64,000 bases of DNA. Origin: Sphingomonas sp. R-74633 (GTDB lineage Bacteria > Pseudomonadota > Alphaproteobacteria > Sphingomonadales > Sphingomonadaceae). The translations under genes and the position numbers were made by a program. Position 1 is the first letter of the stretch. Each line of letters opens with the position of its first letter. Shown here in pieces: positions 1 through 11,028 of the stretch. The notes beneath the pieces were generated by a model that was not told the DNA's origin, did not search any database, and worked only from the letters and a program-made list of their open reading frames with translations. The DNA lies in the NCBI RefSeq assembly GCF_013416555.1, contig NZ_JACCFG010000001.1, positions 496,001 through 560,000 of the forward strand, written 5' to 3'.

Positions 1-141
1 GCCGCGCACCATTTCGGCGAGGCCGTCCGCGCCTGGCTGACCGGCGACCAGCCCTTCACTGCCAAGCTGGTGCCGGAATATGCGCCTTACGCCGAGTACG
101 ACCAGCTGATGCGCCGCGACGAATGGTATGGCCGTGATTGA
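1..141 (+). CDS. addB: AddB C-terminal end (partial)
   Basis: Open from the window edge to TGA at 139-141, 46 residues. The tail contains YAEYDQLMRRDEWYGRD, which resembles the end of alphaproteobacterial AddB, the nuclease/helicase-like partner of AddA in double-strand break repair. The call rests mainly on position: addA starts 150 bases downstream on the same strand, and addB-addA is the usual order. No catalytic motif is inside the window, so the family assignment is partly inference from context. Confidence 0.6.
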   Translation, partial: AAHHFGEAVRAWLTGDQPFTAKLVPEYAPYAEYDQLMRRDEWYGRD

Positions 142-158
142 GGCCGGCTTCCCAATAT

Positions 159-282
159 CCTCCCCCGCAAGGGGGAGGTGGCACGCGCAGCGTGACGGAG
201 GGGGAGGTGTGCGAGCCGCCCGTGCGTCGCTTGCCGCCCCCTCCGTCAGCCTCCGGCTGACACCTCCCCCTTGCGGGGGAGG
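159..282. repeat. Palindromic repeat between addB and addA
   Basis: Two self-complementary arms, CCTCCCCCGCAAGGGGGAGG at 159-178 and CCTCCCCCTTGCGGGGGAGG at 263-282, flank about 85 bases that are themselves partly complementary (GTGACGGAGGGGGAGGTGT near 211 against ACACCTCC near 260). This is one member of a family of long palindromic elements found several times in this window. It fills almost the whole addB-addA gap. Its right arm places GGAGGA just before the first possible addA start. Confidence 0.85.
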
Positions 283-290
283 ATTAAAGC

Positions 291-3200
291 TTGGCGGAAA
301 CCCGAATGTCTGAAGTCCGCCCCCTCCACAAACTCAAGGGCAACCAGAAGGCCGCCAGCGATCCCGGCCGCCATATCTGGCTCTCTGCCTCCGCCGGCAC
401 CGGCAAGACCCAGGTGCTCGCCGCGCGCGTCTGGCGGCTGCTGCTCGGCGGCACCGATCCCGGCGCGATCCTGTGCCTCACCTTCACCAAGGCCGGCGCG
501 GCCGAAATGTCCGAGCGGATCACCAGCCGGCTCGCCCGCTGGGTGCGCGCGTCGGACACCGAACTCGCCGCCGACCTTGAGGCGCTCGGCGAGAATATCT
601 CACCCGCCGGCCGTGAAAAGGCCCGCCAGCTCTTCGCCAAGGTGCTCGACGCGCCCGGCGGCGGCATCCGCATCCAGACGATCCACAGCTTCTGCCAGTC
701 GCTGCTCGCCGCCTTCCCGATCGAGGCCGGCCTCGTCCCCGGCTTCCGCCCGCTCGACCAGCGCGAGGAAGCCGTGCTCTCCCGCGAGGCGCTCGCCGAA
801 ATGCTGGTCGATGCCGAGCGGGATGGCCGCGGCTGGATCGTCGACGCGGTCGGCGCGCTGTCGCTGCGGCTGGGCGAGGGCAAGGCAGAGGATTTCCTCA
901 AGGCCTGCGCGCGCGAAGGGGAGGCGCTCGCCGCGCTGCCGATCCTGATCCAGCCATATTTGCGCGAAGCACTCGGGCTCCCCCTGGGTGACGTCGATGC
1001 CGAGATCGCCTTCCGCTGCGGCGACGACCAGTTCGATCTCGCAAGCCTGCGCATGGTCGCGTCGATGAGCGCGAACTGGGGCACCAAGTCCGGCCTCGAG
1101 CGTGCCGACATCATCGCCGCCTGGCTCGCCAAGGGCCCCGAAGCGCGTGCCGCCGGGCTGGCCGATCTCCACAGCGTCTGGGCCACCGCCAAGGGAGATC
1201 CGCGCTCGTTCGGCAAGGGCCAGGCGCCGCAGGACGACGGCTATGCCGATTATGCGATGCGGCTCCACGCGACCTGCGCCGAGCTGCTGGGCATGAAGAC
1301 GCAGGCCGCCTATGCCGATCTGCTCGCGCTAGGGCTCGAGGCCGGCCGGATCTATGCCGAGACCTATAAACAGGCCAAGCGCCGCCTCGGCGCGGTCGAT
1401 TTCAACGACCTGATCCACCGCACCGTCGCCTTGCTCGCCGAGCCGGGCATGGGCGAATGGGTGCGCTTCAAGCTCGATCAGGCGACCGAGCACGTCCTGA
1501 TCGACGAGGCGCAGGACACCAATCCCCAGCAATGGGCGATCGTCAGCGCGATCGCCGATGAGTTCTTCGTCGGCGAAGGCGTGCGCGCCGAGACGGTCCG
1601 CACGCTGTTCACTGTCGGCGACTATAAACAGGCGATCTTCGGCTTCCAGGGCACCGACCCGATCTTTTTCCGCGCCGCCTTTGAGCGCTTCCTGGCGATG
1701 TCGCGGATCAAGGCCGACGCCGACTATGTGTTCGACGAGGGCAAGCCCGAGCCGCGCGAAGTCGAGGAGCTGTCGCTCACGCATAGTTTCCGGTCGACCC
1801 GCCCGGTGCTCGAATTCGTCGATGCCGCGCTCGGCGCCTTGCCGCTTCCGGGCATGGGTGAACTTTCGGATGCAGAAGAGCATGCAAGCGAAGTGCCCGG
1901 TCCCGGCACCGTCACGCTCTGGCCGCCGGTCACCGAAGGCGGCAGCGAGGCGGACGAAGAGGAATGGGTGAGCGACGCCACCCGCAAGCTCGCCGGCGAC
2001 ATCGCCAGGGCGATCAAGTCGTGGGTCGGAACCCTAGAACTCGAAAGCAAGGGCCGCACGCTCCAGCCCGAGGATGTGATGATCCTCGTCAAGCGCCGCG
2101 GCGAACTGGCCTCGCTGATCGTCGCGCGTTTGTACGCAGAAGGCGTGCCGGTGGCGGGCGTCGATCGGTTGCGGTTGAACGCCCCGCTGGCGGTGCAGGA
2201 CCTGCTTGCCGCAATCCGCTTCGCGCTCCAGCCCGAGGACGATTTGTCGCTCGCGTCGCTGCTGGTTTCGCCGCTGATCGGCTGGACACAACAGGAGCTA
2301 ATGGACGCCGCGGTCCGCAAAGCTGGCGGCTTGTGGCGGCATCTGCGCAATACCCAGCCCGAGGAACGCCTCGCGCCGCTCTACGCACTCCTCGCACGCG
2401 CTGACATCGCCACGCCCTATCGCTTTCTGGAAGAAGTACTTTCCGGTCCTTTGGATGGCCGCCGCAAGCTGCTGCGCCGGCTCGGCGAGGAAGCCCGCGA
2501 TCCGATCGAAGAACTGCTCAATGCGACGCTCAATTTCGAAAAGTTGGCGACCCCTTCGTTGCAGCGATTCCTCGACTGGTTCGATCGCGGCGATGTCGAG
2601 ATCGTCCGCGATGCCGCCCAGCCGCAGGGCGCAGTCCGTGTGATGACCGCCCACGGCGCCAAGGGCCTGCAGGCGCCCCTGGTCATCCTCGCCGACGCCA
2701 CCGTCGATCCCACCCGGAGCCCGCGCGACTTTCTGCAATGGGAAGTGTCTGAAGCGTCTGGAAAACTGCCGATCTTTCGACCCCGCGCCGCTGAGCGGGG
2801 TGTGCTGGCCGACGTCATCGAAACCGCCGATACGCGCCAACTTAGCGAACATTGGCGTCTATTCTATGTGGCCGCCACAAGGGCCGAGGAACGGCTGGTC
2901 ATCGCCGGTGCTTTGGGGCCCATGGCCAAGGGCGTCCCCCCTGCGAAAAGCTGGTACGCCGCCAGCGCCGCCGCCCTCGACGCGCTCGGGGTAGGCGAGG
3001 GCGAGACCCGCGAATTCAAGGGCTTGCACCCCCAGCTCCCGGTTCCCGCCAAGGCCCGCCCGGCAGAGGCCACCACGGCGGTGGCCACACTCCCGGACTG
3101 GGCCCGCCGCCCCGCCCCAGAGGAAGCCCGCCCGCCGCGCCCCCTCGCGCCCTCCTCACTGGGCGACGACGCCGTCGCCGACCCGCCTCCCACGCCCGCC

Positions 3201-3743
3201 CTGCGGGCCGCCGCCGAGCGCGGCCGGCTCCTCCACGCCCTGTTCGAGCGCCTGCCCTCGGTCGCGCCCTCGGAGCGGGCCATGGCCGCCGAACGCTGGC
3301 TGGCCGGGGCAGGCGGTGTCGCCGATCCCGCGCTGCGCACCGAACTGGTCTCGGCCGCGCTGGCGGTTACCGAAGATGCTGGATTCGCCGAGCTTTTCGG
3401 CCCCGATTCGCTAGGCGAGGCCCCGATCGCCGCGGTGGTGGGCGAGGGCGTCGTCGTCTCCGGCACCGTCGACCGGCTGGTCGTCACGCCCAGCCATGTC
3501 CGCGTGATTGACTTCAAGACCGGTCGCCGCGCCCCCGCCAGCCTGGCCGAGATCCCGCCCTATCACCTCCGCCAGATGGCGGCCTATGCCGCGGCGCTCG
3601 CGGTGATCTTCCCGGGGCGCACCATAGAGGCAGGACTGCTCTACGCGGCGGGCCCGATCCTCCATCTTTTGCCGGCCGAATTACTGGCCGCGCACAAGCC
3701 CGGCTTCGTCGCGACGGAGCAAAGCTTGGCTTCGCGCGCTTGA
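291..3743 (+). CDS. addA: Double-strand break repair helicase AddA
   Basis: UvrD-like SF1A helicase fused to a RecB-family nuclease; with AddB it resects double-strand ends for RecA loading. Visible motifs: Walker A ASAGTGKT (about 33-40), Walker B LIDEAQDTN (about 403), GDYKQAIFGFQG (about 442), MTAHGAKGLQ (about 783), FYVAATRAEERL (about 857), and the C-terminal nuclease motif VIDFKTGR (about 1073) followed by QMAAY. Length of 1150 residues is normal. Start is uncertain: TTG at 291 has GGAGGA seven bases upstream, but that sequence belongs to the palindromic repeat; ATG at 306 (MSEVRPLHKL) is the alternative and has only a weak ribosome site. Confidence 0.96.
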   Translation: MAETRMSEVRPLHKLKGNQKAASDPGRHIWLSASAGTGKTQVLAARVWRLLLGGTDPGAILCLTFTKAGAAEMSERITSRLARWVRASDTELAADLEALGENISPAGREKARQLFAKVLDAPGGGIRIQTIHSFCQSLLAAFPIEAGLVPGFRPLDQREEAVLSREALAEMLVDAERDGRGWIVDAVGALSLRLGEGKAEDFLKACAREGEALAALPILIQPYLREALGLPLGDVDAEIAFRCGDDQFDLASLRMVASMSANWGTKSGLERADIIAAWLAKGPEARAAGLADLHSVWATAKGDPRSFGKGQAPQDDGYADYAMRLHATCAELLGMKTQAAYADLLALGLEAGRIYAETYKQAKRRLGAVDFNDLIHRTVALLAEPGMGEWVRFKLDQATEHVLIDEAQDTNPQQWAIVSAIADEFFVGEGVRAETVRTLFTVGDYKQAIFGFQGTDPIFFRAAFERFLAMSRIKADADYVFDEGKPEPREVEELSLTHSFRSTRPVLEFVDAALGALPLPGMGELSDAEEHASEVPGPGTVTLWPPVTEGGSEADEEEWVSDATRKLAGDIARAIKSWVGTLELESKGRTLQPEDVMILVKRRGELASLIVARLYAEGVPVAGVDRLRLNAPLAVQDLLAAIRFALQPEDDLSLASLLVSPLIGWTQQELMDAAVRKAGGLWRHLRNTQPEERLAPLYALLARADIATPYRFLEEVLSGPLDGRRKLLRRLGEEARDPIEELLNATLNFEKLATPSLQRFLDWFDRGDVEIVRDAAQPQGAVRVMTAHGAKGLQAPLVILADATVDPTRSPRDFLQWEVSEASGKLPIFRPRAAERGVLADVIETADTRQLSEHWRLFYVAATRAEERLVIAGALGPMAKGVPPAKSWYAASAAALDALGVGEGETREFKGLHPQLPVPAKARPAEATTAVATLPDWARRPAPEEARPPRPLAPSSLGDDAVADPPPTPALRAAAERGRLLHALFERLPSVAPSERAMAAERWLAGAGGVADPALRTELVSAALAVTEDAGFAELFGPDSLGEAPIAAVVGEGVVVSGTVDRLVVTPSHVRVIDFKTGRRAPASLAEIPPYHLRQMAAYAAALAVIFPGRTIEAGLLYAAGPILHLLPAELLAAHKPGFVATEQSLASRA

Positions 3744-3797
3744 CCAGGCGACCAGCCGACATAAATTAGCGGTCAACATCGTATCAGGAGTTTCATC

Positions 3798-4142
3798 ATG
3801 GCCACCAAGGCTACCACCGACGCCAATTTCAGCAGCGACGTTCTCGAGGCCGGCAAGCCCGTGCTCGTCGATTTCTGGGCCGAGTGGTGCGGGCCGTGCA
3901 AGATGATCGCCCCGGCTCTGGAAGAGCTGGCCGAGGAGCTGGGCGACCAGGTCCAGATCATCAAGCTCGACATTGACGAGAACCCCGACGCGCCGACCAA
4001 GTACGGCGTGCGCGGCATCCCCACGATGATCCTGTTCAAGGACGGCCAGCCGGCCGCGACTCAGGTCGGCGCGATGCCGAAGAGCGGGATCAAGAAGTGG
4101 CTCGAATCCTCGCTGGCAGCCGGCGCCTCAAACGCCGCCTGA
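3798..4142 (+). CDS. trxA: Thioredoxin TrxA
   Basis: Small dithiol-disulfide oxidoreductase of the cytoplasm, 114 residues. The active site WCGPC is at 30-34 (Cys31, Cys34), and the cis-proline loop reads RGIPTMILF. AGGAG ends eight bases before the ATG. It follows addA by 54 bases on the same strand, an arrangement common in sphingomonads, and may be cotranscribed. Its 3' end overlaps the convergent GFA-family gene by 15 bases. Confidence 0.97.
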   Translation: MATKATTDANFSSDVLEAGKPVLVDFWAEWCGPCKMIAPALEELAEELGDQVQIIKLDIDENPDAPTKYGVRGIPTMILFKDGQPAATQVGAMPKSGIKKWLESSLAAGASNAA

Positions 4143-4535
4143 TTCCGAGCGTGAGCGGGGGTGGCGCGGCAGATCGTCGTCCGCCTCCGCCCAGCTGATC
4201 CGGCTATCGTAATAGATATGAAAGCCCGGCTGCACGCGGTCGGGCTCATACAGCGTCGCCAGGCTGAAATCGACCGTGGCGCCGCCCTTGTCCTGCATCA
4301 GCAGCGGCGTGCCGCAGCGCATGCAGAAGCTGCGCTCGCCGGTCTCGCTCGATGCTACACTGCCGATCAGCTCGGTACCCGAAATCAGCACGAAATCGCC
4401 GGCCGGTACGGTGGCGAAGGCCATGGCCGGGCTGCCCGAGTTCAGCTGGCAGGTGCGGCAATGGCACCAGCCGGCGTCGGTCGGCTCCGAAGCCAGCCGG
4501 TAGCGAATGCCCCCGCAAAGGCAGCCGCCTTCCAC
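4128..4535 (-). CDS. GFA family zinc protein
   Basis: 135 residues with the zinc-binding pattern of the glutathione-dependent formaldehyde-activating (GFA/CENP-V) family: C5-x-C7, C24-x-C26-x2-C29 and C71-x2-C74. Members fold around two zinc ions; most, including this one, have no proven substrate, so a formaldehyde role should not be assumed. It starts with GTG three bases after the argJ stop on the same strand, so it probably forms an operon with argJ. The 3' end overlaps trxA from the opposite strand. Confidence 0.85.
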   Translation of the reverse strand: MEGGCLCGGIRYRLASEPTDAGWCHCRTCQLNSGSPAMAFATVPAGDFVLISGTELIGSVASSETGERSFCMRCGTPLLMQDKGGATVDFSLATLYEPDRVQPGFHIYYDSRISWAEADDDLPRHPRSRSESGGV

Positions 4536-4538
4536 TCC

Positions 4539-5765
4539 TCAGCTCCGATAATCGGCGTTGATCGAGATGTAACCGTGGGTCAGGTCGCAGGTCCACACGG
4601 TGGCGCGGCCGTCGCCGAGGCCCAGTTCCACCCCGACCTCGATCTCGCGGCCCTTGAGGTGCGCGGCGACCGGTGCCTCGTCATAGCCTTCCACCGCGAG
4701 CCCATCGCGCGCCACCTGGGTGGTGCCGAAGCGGATTGCGAGCTTGTCGCGCTCGGCCCGCTCGCCGGCCTTGCCGACGGCCATCACCACCCGGCCCCAA
4801 TTGGCATCCTCGCCCGCGATCGCGGTCTTCACCAGCGGCGAATTGGCGATCGACATGGCGATGCGGTGTGCGCTGGCGTCGCTCTCGGCACCCTCGACGG
4901 TGATCTCGATCAGCTTCTGCGCACCTTCGCCGTCGCGCACGACGAGCTGGGCGAGCTGGTGGCACATGTCCTGCAGCGCGGCGCGGAAGGCGTCGGCGCC
5001 GTCATCCTCGTCGCTGGTCAGCGGGGCATTGCCCGCCGCGCCGGTGGCGAAGGCAAGCACGGTGTCGCTGGTCGAGGTGTCGCCGTCGACGGTGATGCAC
5101 GAGAAGGTCTTGCGGTTGGCGTCGCCCAGCGCGGTCTGCAGCCAGGCCGGATCGACAGCAGCATCGGTGAAGATGAAGCCGAGCATCGTCGCCATATCGG
5201 GCGCGATCATCCCCGAGCCCTTGATGATGCCGATCAGCTGGACGGTCTTGTCGCCGACCACCGCGCGCGTCACCGCGCCCTTGGCGAAGGTGTCGGTGGT
5301 CATGATCGTCGCGGCGGCGTCTTCCCAGCTGCAGGGCTCGGCGGTGAAGGCGGCGTCGAGCCCTGCCTCAGCCTTGTCGATCGGCAGCGGCACGCCGATC
5401 ACTCCAGTCGAGGCGACGAACACATCGGAGGGCTCGCAGCCCAGATGCGCAGCGGCGCGGGCGGCGATTGCCTCGACGGCGGCGCGGCCGCGATTGCCGG
5501 TAAAGGCGTTGGAGTTGCCGGCGTTGACGACCAGCGCGCGCGCCTCGCCGAGCGGCAGCGCCTTGCGGCACCATTCCACCTCGGGTGACGGGCATTTGCT
5601 GCTGGTCAGAACGCCCGCCACGGCGGTGCCCGGCGCCAGTTCGACAAAGGTCAGGTCGCAGCGGTCCCAGGTCTTGTAGCGGGCACGGGCGACGCGGGGC
5701 GTGACCCCGGGGATAGCCGGCAGGGCAGGGAAGGGCAGTGCGAGCGGGGAGCGTTCGATGGACAT
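4539..5765 (-). CDS. argJ: Bifunctional glutamate N-acetyltransferase/amino-acid acetyltransferase ArgJ
   Basis: ArgJ recycles the acetyl group from N-acetylornithine to glutamate in arginine synthesis; some members also use acetyl-CoA. The 408-residue protein carries KGSGMIAPDMATML, containing the Ala-Thr bond (near residue 191) where the precursor self-cleaves to give alpha and beta chains with an N-terminal threonine nucleophile. The reading frame stays open far upstream to 7508, but ATG at 5765 (MSIERSPLALPF) starts the family homology and the longer part lies opposite real plus-strand genes. Confidence 0.96.
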   Translation of the reverse strand: MSIERSPLALPFPALPAIPGVTPRVARARYKTWDRCDLTFVELAPGTAVAGVLTSSKCPSPEVEWCRKALPLGEARALVVNAGNSNAFTGNRGRAAVEAIAARAAAHLGCEPSDVFVASTGVIGVPLPIDKAEAGLDAAFTAEPCSWEDAAATIMTTDTFAKGAVTRAVVGDKTVQLIGIIKGSGMIAPDMATMLGFIFTDAAVDPAWLQTALGDANRKTFSCITVDGDTSTSDTVLAFATGAAGNAPLTSDEDDGADAFRAALQDMCHQLAQLVVRDGEGAQKLIEITVEGAESDASAHRIAMSIANSPLVKTAIAGEDANWGRVVMAVGKAGERAERDKLAIRFGTTQVARDGLAVEGYDEAPVAAHLKGREIEVGVELGLGDGRATVWTCDLTHGYISINADYRS

Positions 5766-5843
5766 GGCCGGACCTGTTGCTAAGCTGGCGACCGCTTCGG
5801 GCAAGCGGGGGGAAAGATCAATGGTTTTGGCGGGAATGCTGGT

Positions 5844-6641
5844 ATGATCCTGGCGATGTTGCTGATGCTGCAGGACGCAAGTCCAAGCGCAACTGCGGCC
5901 AAGCCGCTCAATCTGCCGGAATGGATCACCGAAGACGATTATCCGGCCAGTGCGCTTCGCAACCGCGAAGAGGGCCAGACGAAGTTCAGGCTGACCGTCG
6001 CCGGCGACGGCAGCGTCGAGCGTTGCGACATTACCGGTTCGTCGGGCTCGGCGGCGCTCGATGAGGCAACCTGCGCCCTGCTCACTCGGCGCGCCCGGTT
6101 CAGCGTCTCGCGGCCCGGTATGCCATACAACAGCAGCGTCATCTGGCAGATCCCGCCGACGCCGCCACAGCCGATCGCCAAGTCGCACATCGCCGCGATC
6201 CTTCGCATTTCGGCCGACGACAAGGTGCTTGGATGCGAGGAAAAGCTCGAAGGCACGGTCTCCAGCGCAATGAACGCGCCATGCGACGAGGCCGCCCAAG
6301 GGCTTCCGCCGGGCATGCTCGAAGCGATTGGCGGCATGGGCAAGCCGCGCACGCTGACGATGGAGTATTCGAACTGGTTCGGCACCGATGCCGCGCTTGC
6401 AGGGCTCTATTCCAGGCCGGGCCAGGTGGTAGTGGGCCGTACGCGAGTCCAATTCGACATCACCGAAAGCGGGAAGGTGGAAAATTGCCGCGAGGTTCCG
6501 ACAGGACAGGAGGGGATTCTCGAAGGACGTCCCAGCCCTTGCTCCGGGGGAATCGATCCCTTTGTGCCGCCGCTCGATCGGGCAGGTAAGCCGCACGTCA
6601 CCACCGGCACGATGGAAATAGCCATTTCCAGAACGCCCTGA
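5844..6641 (+). CDS. TonB C-terminal-like exported protein 1
   Basis: 265 residues with a short hydrophobic N-terminus (MILAMLLML) and then a TonB-C-like module: WITEDDYPASALRN, a central strand region with VERCDITGSSGS, and ALDEATCALLTRRARF. A second, weaker module follows (VVVGRTRVQFDITESGKVENC). It lacks the proline-rich spacer and clear membrane anchor of true TonB, so coupling to ExbBD is not supported. It is the first of three related genes in a row. The signal sequence has no basic residues at its start, so the true start could lie elsewhere. Confidence 0.75.
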   Translation: MILAMLLMLQDASPSATAAKPLNLPEWITEDDYPASALRNREEGQTKFRLTVAGDGSVERCDITGSSGSAALDEATCALLTRRARFSVSRPGMPYNSSVIWQIPPTPPQPIAKSHIAAILRISADDKVLGCEEKLEGTVSSAMNAPCDEAAQGLPPGMLEAIGGMGKPRTLTMEYSNWFGTDAALAGLYSRPGQVVVGRTRVQFDITESGKVENCREVPTGQEGILEGRPSPCSGGIDPFVPPLDRAGKPHVTTGTMEIAISRTP

Positions 6642-6713
6642 CGCTCCCAGATGGACAGCGCCTCGCCAGGCGCTACCAAGAGCACCGATCGCTTGTGACT
6701 CGAAAGGCTTTCC

Positions 6714-7007
6714 ATGATTCTCGCTACCCTGCTGGCGCTTGCCGGCCAGACCGCTTCGGCCCCCATCATGACGATTACCGTGCAGAAGCTGCCGGCGAGC
6801 TATACCCAGGCACCGGTCGTGCACCTTGATTTCGACAAGAAGGGCGCGGTTACGGCCTGCACGCTCGAGCAGTCGAGCGGCAGCCCCGGCATCGACAAGG
6901 TCGCCTGCCAGCAGGTCCAGACGATCAAGCTGCCGGTCGAAGGCGGCAAGGCTCCGGCATCGCGCTCGGCCCCGGTGGAATTCACCACGGGCGCTGCGGC
7001 CAAGTAA
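6714..7007 (+). CDS. TonB C-terminal-like exported protein 2 (single module)
   Basis: 97 residues. After a hydrophobic start (MILATLLALAGQTASA) it is a single module: VQKLPASYTQAPVVHLDF, VTACTLEQSSGSPGIDKVAC. This matches the second half of the next gene (LQKLPKDYTRPTLLRVHF, ALDKIACEQ), so it looks like a one-module relative of its neighbour. The two cysteines in each module are conserved in spacing and may form a disulfide in the periplasm. Function unknown. Confidence 0.65.
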   Translation: MILATLLALAGQTASAPIMTITVQKLPASYTQAPVVHLDFDKKGAVTACTLEQSSGSPGIDKVACQQVQTIKLPVEGGKAPASRSAPVEFTTGAAAK

Positions 7008-7016
7008 CGTTGTGCC

Positions 7017-7041
7017 AGGCCCGGGCGGGGCGCCCGGGCCT
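7017..7041 (+). terminator. GC-rich hairpin after TonB-like gene 2
   Basis: GGCCCGGGCG and CGCCCGGGCC form a strong hairpin ten bases after the stop of the 97-residue gene. There is no T-run, only TTCGTCG, so it may pause or process the transcript rather than terminate it. Confidence 0.35.
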
Positions 7042-7067
7042 TCGTCGCTATCAGGGGGAGGTGGCCG

Positions 7068-7694
7068 GTGCTTTTCGCATTGTTGCTCGCCGGACAGGCA
7101 GTGCCGGCACCGGAGGCGGTTGCCCAGAAGCCGGTGCCGATCTCGCCACAGAACTGGATAACCGACGACGACTATCCGGGAACGGCGCTCGGCCGTGACG
7201 AATATGGCAAGGTCCAGTTCGCGCTCGGCGTCGATGCGACGGGGAAAACCGTGGATTGCCGGGTCGTCTGGACCTCGGGCTTCCTCGATCTCGATCAACA
7301 GACCTGCGCCGTGCTTCTCGGCCGTGCGCGCTTCAAGCCGGCGCGCGATGCTTCGGGCAACGCCATTCGCAGCATCTATTCGGGCACCTTCTCCTGGAAA
7401 TTGAACGCCGGCAACGTGCGGTATGACGACGTGCCCGCGCTCGGCCTCGGGATCAGCCTGCAGAAGCTGCCGAAGGACTATACCCGCCCGACCTTGCTGC
7501 GAGTGCATTTCGGGCGGTCGGCGAAACCCGACGCCTGCCGCGTGGAACTGGGCAGCGGAAGCGTCGCGCTGGACAAGATCGCGTGCGAGCAGGCGATGGC
7601 GCAGGCGACGCCGCTCGACGCGCGCATCAACGGCGGATTGCGGCCCGACACCCGGATGGTCGAGGTCCTGTTCGAGGTCGGCGCGGCGGATTGA
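7068..7694 (+). CDS. TonB C-terminal-like exported protein 3 (two modules)
   Basis: 208 residues from GTG with AGGGGGAGG seven bases upstream, the best ribosome site of the three related genes. N-terminal hydrophobic stretch, then module one (NWITDDDYPGTALGRDEYGKV, LDQQTCAVLLGRARF) similar to gene 1, then module two (LQKLPKDYTRPTLLRVHF, VALDKIACEQ) similar to gene 2. The protein thus links the other two and suggests local duplication with gain or loss of modules. The product is likely periplasmic; no partner is visible. Confidence 0.72.
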   Translation: MLFALLLAGQAVPAPEAVAQKPVPISPQNWITDDDYPGTALGRDEYGKVQFALGVDATGKTVDCRVVWTSGFLDLDQQTCAVLLGRARFKPARDASGNAIRSIYSGTFSWKLNAGNVRYDDVPALGLGISLQKLPKDYTRPTLLRVHFGRSAKPDACRVELGSGSVALDKIACEQAMAQATPLDARINGGLRPDTRMVEVLFEVGAAD

Positions 7695-7809
7695 TGCCCG
7701 GGCCGGGCACGCCCGACTGACTGACTATATTCGCTTTCGATTGGACGAAGCCGATCGGAATTACTATGTCGCCGAAGCACGTCCCTCTATTCCGGGGCGC
7801 CACGGGTAT

Positions 7810-8085
7810 TTGCGAGCTTCGTTTTTGGAACTGCTGCTTCTCCTGACTGCCTTCCTCGCGAGCCTGACCGGTGTCGGTCAGGCCGATCGCGGCGGGATGC
7901 GGCAGGTGCAGGGCGTAGCGGTGGTCCAGGCGGCGCAGGCAGCCCAGGCAGCGGTGCTTCCCGCCCGGCGCGCTGCGCCTGCGGTTGTGGTGCCGCTCCT
8001 TCGGCCCGAAAAGGCCACCCCGCTCGCCACCGTGCAGCTTGCGCTTGCCGCGCTGCATTTGCCCTTCGAGCGCCGGCTCGAATGA
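7810..8085 (+). CDS. Small exported protein upstream of secA, possible secretion monitor
   Basis: 91 residues from TTG at 7810. It has a clear signal sequence (MRASFLELLLLLTAFLASLT, ending GVGQA), an Ala/Val/Gln-rich middle, and a basic, proline-containing tail (LPARRAAPAVVVPLLRPEK, then HLPFERRLE at the stop). The frame is open further upstream (TTG 7741), but 7810 gives a normal signal peptide; no good ribosome site is visible for either. It lies directly before secA, as secM does in enterobacteria. That this is a real gene is supported by the signal peptide and G/C third positions, not by a search. A regulatory role is inference. Confidence 0.5.
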   Translation: MRASFLELLLLLTAFLASLTGVGQADRGGMRQVQGVAVVQAAQAAQAAVLPARRAAPAVVVPLLRPEKATPLATVQLALAALHLPFERRLE

Positions 8086-8093
8086 GCTTTTTC

Positions 8094-8130
8094 GCGGCCC
8101 GCTGAACCCTAGCGGCCGCTTTTTCCGTTT
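8094..8130 (+). terminator. Hairpin with T-run between the small exported gene and secA
   Basis: GCGGCCCGCT at 8094-8103 pairs with AGCGGCCGC at 8111-8119 (one bulge), followed by TTTTTCCGTTT. It has the form of an intrinsic terminator eight bases after the stop codon. It could equally act as a leader hairpin controlling secA. Confidence 0.6.
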
Positions 8131-8140
8131 CTGCATCCAA

Positions 8141-8169
8141 ACGGGCGCCGACCGTAGTGGCGCGCCCGT
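8141..8169 (+). promoter_or_regulatory. Inverted repeat in the secA leader
   Basis: ACGGGCGC at 8141-8148 and GCGCCCGT at 8162-8169 are perfect complements with a 13-base loop, ending 31 bases before the secA ATG. In the mRNA this would be a stable stem; as DNA it could be an operator. Confidence 0.4.
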
Positions 8170-8200
8170 CCGACCACCCTAGATTTAGACTGGAAAACCC

Positions 8201-10942
<2,742 letters not shown>

Positions 10943-10959
10943 GCTCAGACCAAAGAAAA

Positions 10960-11025
10960 GGGAGGGCTTTTGGCCCTCCCTCTCGAAAGCCCCTCCCGCG
11001 CGAACAGGAGGGGCTTTTCGTTTTT
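10960..11025 (+). terminator. Tandem terminator hairpins after secA
   Basis: First hairpin GGGAGGGC-TTTT-GGCCCTCCC at 10960-10980. Second hairpin AAGCCCCTCC / GGAGGGGCTT at 10987-11016 ends in TTTTCGTTTTT. Since a minus-strand gene ends at 11029 and the stems are symmetrical with A-tracts on the other side (GAAAAG, GAAAG), it could serve both strands. Confidence 0.85.
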
Positions 11026-11028
11026 AGC

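Noticed and set aside
159..282. Possible CRISPR array or IS end from repeated GC-rich arms
   Set aside because: Each locus has only two inverted arms, not three or more direct repeats with spacers, and no transposase, target duplication or cas gene is visible.
5766..7508. Minus-strand extension of argJ giving a 989-residue protein
   Set aside because: The extra part has no family features, lies opposite three plus-strand genes with ribosome sites, and ArgJ homology begins exactly at ATG 5765.
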